Of a DNA stretch of 64,000 nt, positions 35,666 to 44,171 are shown in pieces (within the stretch, counting starts at the first letter, position 1; every line of letters starts with the position of its first letter). Position numbers and translations under genes: made by a program. Source of the stretch: Algoriphagus chordae (GTDB lineage: Bacteria; Bacteroidota; Bacteroidia; Cytophagales; Cyclobacteriaceae); the NCBI RefSeq assembly GCF_003254055.1, contig NZ_QKZT01000009.1, positions 1 to 64,000 of the forward strand, written 5' to 3'. The notes under the pieces were generated by a model, which did not search any database, was not told where the DNA came from, and saw only the letters and a program-made list of their open reading frames with translations.

Positions 35666-35768
35666 TACCATTTCAATGCCATTCAAAAAGCCCTCAAATA
35701 GCCTAAATGCAGGCATAAACCTCTAAATTCAGCACATCCAACGAACAATTTTGTCCGCCAATGGGCAA
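35666..35768 (-). promoter_or_regulatory. Promoter P1: palindromic activator site plus TGGCAT box
   Basis: The minus-strand promoter region of the 93-residue gene and permease 1. The palindrome CGAACA-ATTT-TGTCCG (35742-35757) is followed 5 nt on by GGGCAA (35763-35768). TGGCAT (35681-35676 on the minus strand) lies 68.5 bp from the palindrome centre and is preceded by GAGGGCTTTTTGAA. TGG follows at the -12-like position. The same layout occurs in P2 and P3. It resembles a sigma-54 promoter with enhancer, although the -12 GC is not canonical. Confidence 0.7.
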
Positions 35769-35842
35769 AGGTCAACAGAATCTAAATCCCTACCTTCAAG
35801 CCTGTTCATACTCAGAAACTGAGAATACTTTCTGCCTCAATC

Positions 35843-36175
35843 ATGACAAGTCCATATCAAAGCCGCTCCAAGATTTTCACCCTTTTTGGATTGGCATGCT
35901 TAACTATCCCAGTTTCGATCTATGTTCTTTGGCTTAACGTGATTGATTTAGGATCTACACAAGCCGAGAGAGTGGCTATTTTCCACAGTTACTTTCCCGA
36001 ATTTCTTCATGGAAGATGGAGTACAACCCTGCTCAGCATCCTTTTCTGCACGCTATCGCTTGTTTTCTGCGTTATGAGTCTGAAGGATTCGCAGAAAGCA
36101 TGGAAGGTTCTGAACATAATAATTCTGATTTTAAGCGGCTTACTATTGCAATTGAATATATTCTCAATGATGTAG
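35843..36175 (+). CDS. Small integral membrane protein
   Basis: A 110-residue protein with three predicted membrane helices (LFGLACLTIPVSIYVLWL, TLLSILFCTLSLVFCV, LNIIILILSGLLLQLN) and short loops. Function unknown. It is the only plus-strand gene inside the left part of the permease cluster and is divergent from the P1 operon, with the P1 activator palindrome about 85 bp upstream of its start. Co-regulation is possible but speculative. Confidence 0.62.
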   Translation: MTSPYQSRSKIFTLFGLACLTIPVSIYVLWLNVIDLGSTQAERVAIFHSYFPEFLHGRWSTTLLSILFCTLSLVFCVMSLKDSQKAWKVLNIIILILSGLLLQLNIFSMM

Positions 36176-36237
36176 GTCAGAACAGTCCTCTTTACTTAAA
36201 ACTTACAACCTTTAATCTGCTAGTTGACACTCCTTTC

Positions 36238-38646
36238 TCACTCACTCTTCAAGCTCTTCACTGGATTCATCAGGGCTGCTCGAAATGCCTGTGAACTCAC
36301 CGTAGCGAGTGCAATCAGGATTGCTACCAAACCTGAAATGGCAAATACCCACCATTCGATATCAATACGATAGGCGAAATCCTGAATCCAACGATCCACT
36401 ACATACCAGGAAATAGGAATTGCAATCAGGATTGCGATCAACACCAGTTTAATAAAATCCTTAGAAAGTATCGCCACAACGGTAGCGACTGAAGCTCCCA
36501 AAACCTTTCGGATACCAATCTCTTTGACCCGCTGCTCCATGGTGAATGACACCAAGCCGAAAAGTCCCAGGCAAGAAATCAATATCGAAAGCAGTGTCAG
36601 CATCCCTACAATAGTATTTACTGTCTGATCAGCTCGGTATAATTCGGTGAAATGATCATCCAAAAACTGATATTCAAATTCCCGCTCTGGGATCTGCGTA
36701 TTCCAAATAGACTCAATTTGAGCCAGTGCCTCTGGTACATTTTCCCCACTTAATTTCACGGACAACTCCTCATAGCCCCAATTGCGCTGATTAAAAATGG
36801 TCAAGGTCTCTATTTTATGATGCAGGGAATTAAAGTTGAAATCCTTTACTACTCCTACTATCCTCCCAGCCGAGTCCATTCCACTAAACCCAAATTGAGA
36901 ACCAATCAAGGACTCGATATCCCTGTCTGAACCATCCTTTAGAATAAGCTCCTTCGCTAAAGATTCGTTGATCAGATAAGTATTTCCATTATCTCCTTCA
37001 CTGTCGTTAAAATTTCGTCCCGCTATCAATTCGATCTCATACACATCTAGAAAATTGGGATCCACTACTACTTGTGATGTAGCCAAATTTACGGCTGGTC
37101 CTGTCCCATGAAATGTAATTCCTGTCTGATGAAGGTTATTTCCCAATCGCTGACCAGAAGCAGATACTTCCTGTACCTGCGAACTGCCAAGCAATTCCTG
37201 TTTCAGCGTTTCATATCGATCAGTGTAGTTTCGCCCAAATGGAATAGTAATAATTTGCTCATGGGTAAATCCAAGGTCTTTTTCCTGCATAAATCTCACT
37301 TGACGAGAAGCAAAGAGGGTAGAAATAATTAGAAAAATAGCACAGCTAAACTGAACAACTACCAGTACATTTCTGAAATCAGCTTTCCTCTTCCCTGTCA
37401 CAGGAGAACCTTTCAATACTTTCACCGGATTAAAACTAGAAAGATAAAGTGCAGGATACAGACCTGAAAGTACTCCTACTATTATAGCTCCTATTAGCAT
37501 TCCCCCAAGAAATAAAGGCTCCCTAAACAAAGGGAACTCCAACTGTCGCTGAGAAAATTGATTGAGAAATGGCAGTGCCAGTGACACAAAAATGGCTGCA
37601 AAAGCCATAGCGATCAGACTTATCAGTATTGACTCCCCGATAAACTGCAAGTATAATTGAGTTTTGGAAGCTCCTGAAGCTTTTCGCACACCGATCTCCA
37701 TGGCCCTACTGATGGATTTGGCGGAAGACAGATTCACGAAGTTTATCGCAGCGATAAAGAGAACAATCAGAGCTATGTAGAAAAATATTCGAGTGTAGGC
37801 TCCGTCAAATTTCTGGAAGTTGATGTAATCATGTGTGATGTCAGTAGAATTGGCATGTACATCACTTAAGGGCTGAAGAAACAGTTCATAGCCAGCTGCA
37901 CCATCTTCCCCCATGTGCGAAGTCAGGTAATCAGGAAATCTCGCTTCCATAGCGTCAATATCAGAGTCTTCGCCAAGTTCAAGATAGGTCGTTAGCCAAT
38001 TGCCGCCCCAGTTGTCCATAGCCGCTGGACCTGCAAAGGTGCCAAGGGATACTAATCCTTCAAATTGTAGATGTGAATTATCCGGGATATTGTCTATAAC
38101 TCCTGTAACTGTGAAAAAAGTACTATCCTGATTTGCTACGGAAAGCACCTTTCCTAGTGCTGTATCGTTTCCAAAAATCTTTTCCGCACTTTCGGTAGTC
38201 AGCACAAGACTATTTGGTTCTTTCAAGGCCGTGACCGGATCTCCTGCTATCATTTTGAAATCAAAAATTTCAAAGAAAGTCGAATCAGCTGCGAGTGATG
38301 TAGCCAACACAACCTGCTTTTGATCATATCTCAACCGCATTTCACCTCTACCTGTCACACGAGTAAAGTTAGTGACCTCAGGGAATTCGTCCAGTAAGGT
38401 GGGGGCCATTGGATACATGGATAAAGCCACCTTTTGTGGAGCTACCATCCCTTCCCAGTTCTGAACCTCATTCAGTCTGTAAATATTTTTAGTGTGAAGG
38501 GAATCAAAATCCCGCTCATAATTCACAAACAATAGGATCAATATGCAGACAGCCATCCCAATGGAAAGACCGGCAATATTTAGAAAGGAGAAAAGCTTAT
38601 TTTTTCTCAGATTTCGAAAGGCGATTTTTAGGTAGTTAATCCACAT
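36238..38646 (-). CDS. FtsX/MacB-type ABC permease, orphan (permease 2 of 7)
   Basis: An 802-residue paralogue. The first half carries MEIGVRKASGA, the second KEIGIRKVLGA, and the first periplasmic domain ends LFLQPLSDVHANS. TM1 is LNIAGLSIGMAVCILILLFV. The last residues are NPVKSLKSE. It is the last gene of the three-permease unit 43714-36238, 133 bp downstream of permease 3, with a TCCGCCGTGGCGGA palindrome in between. No terminator was seen after it. Confidence 0.92.
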   Translation of the reverse strand: MWINYLKIAFRNLRKNKLFSFLNIAGLSIGMAVCILILLFVNYERDFDSLHTKNIYRLNEVQNWEGMVAPQKVALSMYPMAPTLLDEFPEVTNFTRVTGRGEMRLRYDQKQVVLATSLAADSTFFEIFDFKMIAGDPVTALKEPNSLVLTTESAEKIFGNDTALGKVLSVANQDSTFFTVTGVIDNIPDNSHLQFEGLVSLGTFAGPAAMDNWGGNWLTTYLELGEDSDIDAMEARFPDYLTSHMGEDGAAGYELFLQPLSDVHANSTDITHDYINFQKFDGAYTRIFFYIALIVLFIAAINFVNLSSAKSISRAMEIGVRKASGASKTQLYLQFIGESILISLIAMAFAAIFVSLALPFLNQFSQRQLEFPLFREPLFLGGMLIGAIIVGVLSGLYPALYLSSFNPVKVLKGSPVTGKRKADFRNVLVVVQFSCAIFLIISTLFASRQVRFMQEKDLGFTHEQIITIPFGRNYTDRYETLKQELLGSSQVQEVSASGQRLGNNLHQTGITFHGTGPAVNLATSQVVVDPNFLDVYEIELIAGRNFNDSEGDNGNTYLINESLAKELILKDGSDRDIESLIGSQFGFSGMDSAGRIVGVVKDFNFNSLHHKIETLTIFNQRNWGYEELSVKLSGENVPEALAQIESIWNTQIPEREFEYQFLDDHFTELYRADQTVNTIVGMLTLLSILISCLGLFGLVSFTMEQRVKEIGIRKVLGASVATVVAILSKDFIKLVLIAILIAIPISWYVVDRWIQDFAYRIDIEWWVFAISGLVAILIALATVSSQAFRAALMNPVKSLKSE

Positions 38647-38779
38647 GAGATTTGTATTGAAGGATTGAAATATTCTAAAATTGAAAGAACTTGTCCGCCG
38701 TGGCGGATTGGAAAACTCTGTTTCCGCTATTCCACTGTTGCTTAACTATTAACTCTTTTATCTTGATACTAAATACTTA
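38647..38779. repeat. Conserved intergenic module between permeases 3 and 2
   Basis: This spacer and the one at 41165-41287 share long stretches: GATTGAAATATTCTAAAATT, then the palindrome TCCGCCGTGGCGGA (38694-38707), GGAAAAC, TTTCCGCTATTCCACT, TTGCTTAACT and a TTGATACT-type microrepeat. The shared spacer indicates that gene plus spacer were duplicated together. Confidence 0.7.
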
Positions 38780-41164
38780 CTATTCGCTCTTCAAGCTCTT
38801 CACCGGATTCATCAGTGCAGCTTTGATCGACTGGAAACTGACAGTCAGCAAAGTAATCCCCATCGCTCCGGCTCCAGCGCCCACAAAAACCCACCAATAC
38901 AGCGGAGTTCTATATTGAAACTGTTCCAACCATCCAGACAAATACCTATAGGAAATAGGGATAGCTATGGCACAAGAAATAAGCACTAATAGCACAAACT
39001 CCTTTGTTAGCATTTCCCAAAGATGAACGGTGGATGCACCGAGCACTTTGCGAATTCCCAGTTCTTTGGTCCGCTGCTCTGCTACGAATGAGGCAAGCGC
39101 GAATAAACCTAGGCACGAGATTAATAAAGCTATGATAGTAAAAGCCCCTGTCAACTTGCCGATCCTTTCCTCAAATGCGTATTTCTTGGCGAAATCTTCA
39201 CTGGCAAAGCTAAATTCAAAAGGAGAGCCCGGATCGTATTTCTTGAAAACAGCCTCGACCTCGGCCAGTGCTGTTGAAATACCTACCGCAGAATTCAATT
39301 TCACATTGATTATCCCAGATCTATCAAAACTATCTATGTAAAATGCGGTCTGTTGATTCGATTCATAAAGGGATTTACTCACTGTATTTTCTACTACTCC
39401 GATCACAGCATAAGTTCTATCAAAAGCTTTGATTGTTTTGCCAATTGGATCATCCCCAAATCCCATGTATTCCACTGCCGCACGGTTCAAAATAAATCCC
39501 GCGGTATCAGAAGCATAGTCGCGTGAGAAGTCTCTCCCTTCAATGATTTCCCATCCCACGGTTTTTCCAAACTCATGATTGACTGCACTGGTATACACTA
39601 CATCCTGCATGGCGGGATCCTTCCCCTCCCAATCAAAGCCACTGTTATTATTCCAAACATCAGTAATCTGTTGCTGCGAAAGCGATATCTCCTCAACTGC
39701 TCCGGTTGCTTTCAATTCTTGACGAAGAGCCTCGAAATGATCCTTTAAATCTTCTGTTCTGATCTCTACAGTCATCAATCCTTCTTTCTCATATCCTACC
39801 GGTCTGTCCTTTGCAAAATTTATTTGCTGCTGAACGATAAGAGTGCCTATGATCAAGATAACTGATACCACAAATTGAACAACTACTAGCGCTTTTCTAG
39901 GAATAGCTGCAAATCTACCTGCTATAAATGCTCCTTTTAGAACACGGATCGGTCGAAAAGATGATAAATAAAATGCTGGATAACTGCCCGCAACGATACC
40001 AGTGAATATCGTGAAACCTATTCCAGCCAGCAAAAAAGTAACACTAGTCCAAGGTATAGAAATTTGCTTGTCAGAAACCTCATTGAACCAAGGCAGAGCT
40101 AGTTGAACCACGAGTAATGATCCTAAAAATGCAAATAAGCTGACCAATATAGATTCACTCATAAACTGAGCAATCAGCTGTGCTCTACTAGATCCTACCA
40201 CCTTTCTCAATCCAACTTCTTGTGCCCTTTTGGCTGAACTCGCCGTGCTCAAGTTCATAAAATTGATGCAGGCCAAGAAAAGCACAAAAGCTCCAATAAC
40301 ACCAAAGAGATACACAAAATCAATCCTTCCTCCTACACTTACCCCATTCTCAAACTTGGAATATAGATGCCAATTATTCATAGGATTAAGAAAGAGTTCA
40401 GGCTGGATTCTATCAGCTGTTTCCAGATCAATATGGTTTCTTTTGATATCCTTTATTGCTAGCGAAACATGATTAATATCCACTTGCTCATTCAATTGTA
40501 CATAAGTGAAAAACCAGTTATTTCCCCAGCCAACTCTTTCTTTTAAGTTTTCGCCTTTCACCATCATATCCCAGGAGGCAATAAAATCGAGCTCATTGAA
40601 AGAATTTGGAGGTAAATCCTTGTAAACACCAGTCACTTCCAGCTCAAGTTTATTATCAACTTTCACCGTTTTGCCAAGAGGGTTCTGATCTCCGAACAAA
40701 TTCAAAGCTGCTGATTCTGAAAACAGAATACCATTGATATTTTGTAAACCTTCCCGACTTCCATTGCTCATTTCCAATGATAAAAGTTCAGGTGCTGAAG
40801 CTTCCATATAAGCACCTGAGGTGATTATGGGCTTAGACTCAAATGAAAAAACTGGAGTTCGAATACCTGAAGACATGACGACATGCTTAAAATTCTCTCC
40901 GAAATCATTGCGTAGAACATCTCCTAGCTGCAAAGCCTGATTTTCACCAGTTCTAATCTCCCCATCGTAGGTTTGATTCAACCTAACCTGAGCTATATTC
41001 TCATAATTTTCAAAATTGCGATCGAATGAAATCTCATCATAAATCCACAATCCTATTAGAATTGCAGTAGCAAGCCCGACAGTTAACCCACCAATATTAA
41101 TTATGCTAGTACGCCTATTTTTAATAATACTTCGCCAAGCTATTTTGAGGTAGGTTTTGATCAT
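38780..41164 (-). CDS. FtsX/MacB-type ABC permease, orphan (permease 3 of 7)
   Basis: A 794-residue paralogue, second gene of the P2 unit. The first coupling motif is the most divergent of the set, QEVGLRKVVGS. The second reads KELGIRKVLGA. The first periplasmic domain ends LFLNPMNNWHLYS with an inserted GVSVGGRID segment. TM1 is IGGLTVGLATAILIGLWI. The C-terminus is NPVKSLKSE. Permease 5 carries a similar TGGRIEYV segment, so 3 and 5 may form one subgroup. Confidence 0.92.
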   Translation of the reverse strand: MIKTYLKIAWRSIIKNRRTSIINIGGLTVGLATAILIGLWIYDEISFDRNFENYENIAQVRLNQTYDGEIRTGENQALQLGDVLRNDFGENFKHVVMSSGIRTPVFSFESKPIITSGAYMEASAPELLSLEMSNGSREGLQNINGILFSESAALNLFGDQNPLGKTVKVDNKLELEVTGVYKDLPPNSFNELDFIASWDMMVKGENLKERVGWGNNWFFTYVQLNEQVDINHVSLAIKDIKRNHIDLETADRIQPELFLNPMNNWHLYSKFENGVSVGGRIDFVYLFGVIGAFVLFLACINFMNLSTASSAKRAQEVGLRKVVGSSRAQLIAQFMSESILVSLFAFLGSLLVVQLALPWFNEVSDKQISIPWTSVTFLLAGIGFTIFTGIVAGSYPAFYLSSFRPIRVLKGAFIAGRFAAIPRKALVVVQFVVSVILIIGTLIVQQQINFAKDRPVGYEKEGLMTVEIRTEDLKDHFEALRQELKATGAVEEISLSQQQITDVWNNNSGFDWEGKDPAMQDVVYTSAVNHEFGKTVGWEIIEGRDFSRDYASDTAGFILNRAAVEYMGFGDDPIGKTIKAFDRTYAVIGVVENTVSKSLYESNQQTAFYIDSFDRSGIINVKLNSAVGISTALAEVEAVFKKYDPGSPFEFSFASEDFAKKYAFEERIGKLTGAFTIIALLISCLGLFALASFVAEQRTKELGIRKVLGASTVHLWEMLTKEFVLLVLISCAIAIPISYRYLSGWLEQFQYRTPLYWWVFVGAGAGAMGITLLTVSFQSIKAALMNPVKSLKSE

Positions 41165-41287
41165 TGTGTATAGATTGAAATATTCTAAAATTGAAATAAC
41201 TTGTCCACCGTGGCGGATTGGAAAACTTTGTTTCCGCTATTCCACTCTTGCTTAACTCTTGATACTTATGTCTTGCTACTAGCTACT
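41165..41287. repeat. Conserved intergenic module between permeases 4 and 3
   Basis: A homologue of the spacer at 38647-38779, with the palindrome variant TCCACCGTGGCGGA at 41204-41217 (one arm mismatch) and the same TTTCCGCTATTCCACT and TTGATACTTATGTC patches. Confidence 0.7.
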
Positions 41288-43714
41288 TTATTCGCTCTTC
41301 AAGCTATTCACTGGGTTCATCATGGCGGCTTTTACCGCTTGGAAACTGATTGTAACCAAGGCCACAATAACCGCCAGAACTCCAGAAATCAAGAATACCC
41401 ACCAATGAACTGGCACCTGATATGCGAATCCTTCCAACCATTTATTCATAGCATACCAAGCCAGAGGGGTAGCTACTACTATCGCCACCAAAACCAGTTT
41501 GATAAAGTCTTTGGACAATAATCCCACTATGCTCCCAATATCTGCACCCAGCACTTTTCGGATGCCTATTTCTTTCGTCCTTTGCTCCGCGGTGTAAGTT
41601 GCCAAACCCAATAATCCCAAACAGGCTATGAGTATAGCTAGTATGGAAAACGTAGTGAAAATCTGTCTAAACCTGAAGTCAGACTCATATTGCTTATTAA
41701 AATCCTCATCGAGAAAGCTGTAAATGAATGGTCTATGTGGAGCCAAGTCTTTCCAAACTCCCTCAATCTGTGTAAGAGTTGCAGGTAAGTTTTCACCTTT
41801 TACTTTCAAGCTCATATACCGACTCGCATACGCCTCAAAAGGCAAAGTCAAAGGTTCAACTTTATTGTGTAATGAGATATAATTAAAGTCTTTGACCACT
41901 CCGATCACCTCACCACCTCTTCCCCACTGATCAAACTTTTTCCCCACGACATCTGCAGGATTTGCATAGCCATATTGCCTGGCGGCTGCTTCATTTATCA
42001 CAAGTGCGGAAGTAGAATCTGAGGGATAATCTCTGGAATAGGATCTGCCAGCAATTAACTCCAAACCATAATGATCAATGAAATCCAAGCCTACTTGGAA
42101 GATTGCCTGACCATCCATGATCATTTCTCCATCGGGATTTTCTATCGTTGTTCCTGCATTTGGGAAGTGACTTCCTGGGACGCTTCTTGAAAAAGCAACT
42201 GATAGAATATTAGGGTTTTTCTCCAGCTCACTTTCCAAAGATGATGAGACGAAATTCACCTGTTCATCGTAATTGTAATCCACCACGACCATCTGCTCCT
42301 TATCGAAACCCATGTCCTTATCCAACAAATGACTCATCTGGGAATACACGATGATGGTCCCAGCGATTAGGGCAATGGAAAGACTGAATTGGAATACAAC
42401 CAAGCCTTTTCGCAAATTCACTCCACGGGCATCTGACTTATTGATTCCTTTCAAAATCGAAACTGGCCTGAAGCTAGAAAGTACAAATGCTGGGTAAGAT
42501 CCCGCCAAAAGACCGATAACTACTACTATTGCAAAAAATAAAGGGATGGTCTCCCAATTAATCAGACGATTTACCTCAAGGACTTTTCCTGTAAGATTAT
42601 TCATCATCGGAAGTGCCAATGACACGAAAATTACAGAAACTATAGCCGAGAGAATTACGATTATTAAGGATTCTCCCAAAAACTGGAATACTAGACTATT
42701 CCTATCTGCACCAATAGATTTTCTGATCCCCACTTCCTTTGCTCGCTCCATGGATCTAGCTGTGGACAGATTCATAAAATTGATAATGGCTATGGCCAAG
42801 ATAAACAAGCCAATGATAGAGAACACATAGATATTGGAAAGAGATCCTGTCTCTCCAGGCTGGCGTTGAGCTTCCGTCCTTAGATACACATCCTTCAGCG
42901 GTTCTATTGCAATAGTATAATTTGGACCGTTATTCTCGCCTGCTCTCTCTTTGATAAAATCAGGTATTTTGGCTTCAAAATTTGCTTTATCAAATTCTTC
43001 CTTTGCCAAGAAATAGGTATAAGTATCCACATATCCCCAGGCATTGAATACTTCCGGTCTGGATTGCTTAAAAGTGCTAAGCGATAAAAGCGTGTTGAAT
43101 TTGAAATGGGAATTAGAAGGCAAATCTTTGACAATTCCGGTTACGGTATAATCACCAGGATTAGATCTTCCTGCAGCTTCACTGCCTTTCATGCTTTTTC
43201 CTAGCGCACTTTCACTCCCAAAGTATTTTCTGGCTGTTGACTCGGTAAGAACCACACTGTAGGGAGCGACTAAAGCAGTCTTGGGATTCCCCTCCAGCAT
43301 CTCCCAACTGAATACATCAAAGGCAGTAGAGTCCATGAAAAAAACACCATCTTCCTGCTGGGTCTCATCTCCCACTGTAAAAAGTATATCAGCTCTTCCA
43401 GAAAACTGAATAACTTTTTCAATCTCAGGAAAATCAAGTTGGAGAGCTGGACCAATAGGTGCATTTCCCCAAACCCAATAATCCTCCGTAGAATTTCCAT
43501 CCTCCACTCCATCCGTAGAAGTCTCGCCGTGAAGTACACGGTAGATATGATCTCCATTCTCATGGTAATTATCATAAGAAAGCTCATCCTGCACAAACAT
43601 AAAAATGAGTACACAGCAGGCCATACCTATACCTAAACCAATAATATTGATAAAGGAATAAACCTTCTTCTTCAATAGATTCCTCCAAGCGATTTTTAGA
43701 TAGTTTTTCAGCAT
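41288..43714 (-). CDS. FtsX/MacB-type ABC permease, orphan (permease 4 of 7)
   Basis: An 808-residue paralogue, first gene of the P2 unit. Coupling motifs are KEVGIRKSIGA and KEIGIRKVLGA. The first periplasmic domain ends IAIEPLKDVYLRT, followed by RQPGETGSL. TM1 is IIGLGIGMACCVLIFMFV. The C-terminus NPVNSLKSE deviates by one residue from the others. The leader from TGGCAT to the start codon is about 127 bp, the longest of the four units. Confidence 0.92.
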   Translation of the reverse strand: MLKNYLKIAWRNLLKKKVYSFINIIGLGIGMACCVLIFMFVQDELSYDNYHENGDHIYRVLHGETSTDGVEDGNSTEDYWVWGNAPIGPALQLDFPEIEKVIQFSGRADILFTVGDETQQEDGVFFMDSTAFDVFSWEMLEGNPKTALVAPYSVVLTESTARKYFGSESALGKSMKGSEAAGRSNPGDYTVTGIVKDLPSNSHFKFNTLLSLSTFKQSRPEVFNAWGYVDTYTYFLAKEEFDKANFEAKIPDFIKERAGENNGPNYTIAIEPLKDVYLRTEAQRQPGETGSLSNIYVFSIIGLFILAIAIINFMNLSTARSMERAKEVGIRKSIGADRNSLVFQFLGESLIIVILSAIVSVIFVSLALPMMNNLTGKVLEVNRLINWETIPLFFAIVVVIGLLAGSYPAFVLSSFRPVSILKGINKSDARGVNLRKGLVVFQFSLSIALIAGTIIVYSQMSHLLDKDMGFDKEQMVVVDYNYDEQVNFVSSSLESELEKNPNILSVAFSRSVPGSHFPNAGTTIENPDGEMIMDGQAIFQVGLDFIDHYGLELIAGRSYSRDYPSDSTSALVINEAAARQYGYANPADVVGKKFDQWGRGGEVIGVVKDFNYISLHNKVEPLTLPFEAYASRYMSLKVKGENLPATLTQIEGVWKDLAPHRPFIYSFLDEDFNKQYESDFRFRQIFTTFSILAILIACLGLLGLATYTAEQRTKEIGIRKVLGADIGSIVGLLSKDFIKLVLVAIVVATPLAWYAMNKWLEGFAYQVPVHWWVFLISGVLAVIVALVTISFQAVKAAMMNPVNSLKSE

Positions 43715-43831
43715 GATGTTTTGTGTTGGGCTTTTAGTTCAGATCTCATGATATGAACCATTCTTTTTTCGATATTAAAGTCTGAATCAGAAAACTTGAT
43801 CTAGACGCTCTGGATAAGCCTTTAATAGTAT

Positions 43832-43933
43832 TTCCACTTTTATGCCAGCAAAAAGCCTCTAAAAACACTTAATAAGGCACATCTCAATATTTATTATCCT
43901 AATCCTCGGACATTTTTGTTCGCTCTCGGGCAA
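43832..43933 (-). promoter_or_regulatory. Promoter P2: palindromic activator site plus TGGCAT box
   Basis: CGGACA-TTTT-TGTTCG (43907-43922) is followed 5 nt on by GGGCAA (43928-43933). TGGCAT on the minus strand (43847-43842) is 67.5 bp from the palindrome centre, preceded by GAGGCTTTTTGC and followed by TGG at the -12-like position. It drives permeases 4, 3 and 2. The 457-bp gap 43715-44171 otherwise holds only the terminator of the preceding unit (43987-44014). Confidence 0.72.
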
Positions 43934-43986
43934 TCCAGCTTGGCACCTCCACTTCACCCATAAATCTATATTCAGAAATGCTCTCA

Positions 43987-44014
43987 CAAAAAAAGTGGCA
44001 GAAGCCCCGCCACT
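43987..44014 (-). terminator. Terminator of the P3 unit (after permease 5)
   Basis: AGTGGC (43994-43999) pairs with GCCACT (44009-44014), followed on the minus strand by seven T. It lies 158 bp past the permease-5 stop codon, before promoter P2, so the two units are transcriptionally separate. Confidence 0.75.
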
Positions 44015-44171
44015 ATTTTCATAATCTATCAATCCACCAGCGAGTATGTAACTCTATTTCCTTAGGTTAAATCTATTCCTATCTATATACCTATTTACAT
44101 TCTACGAAGCTGAAACATTTTGATTCTGATCACTTTCGAGCTCCGTTTTTTTTTTCTATTGACCTAATGAA

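Noticed and set aside
41201..41521. 106-codon plus-strand frame at the end of permease 4
   Set aside because: It runs antisense across the spacer module and the conserved C-terminus of the permease. A similar frame appears at the homologous spacer of permease 3 for the same reason.
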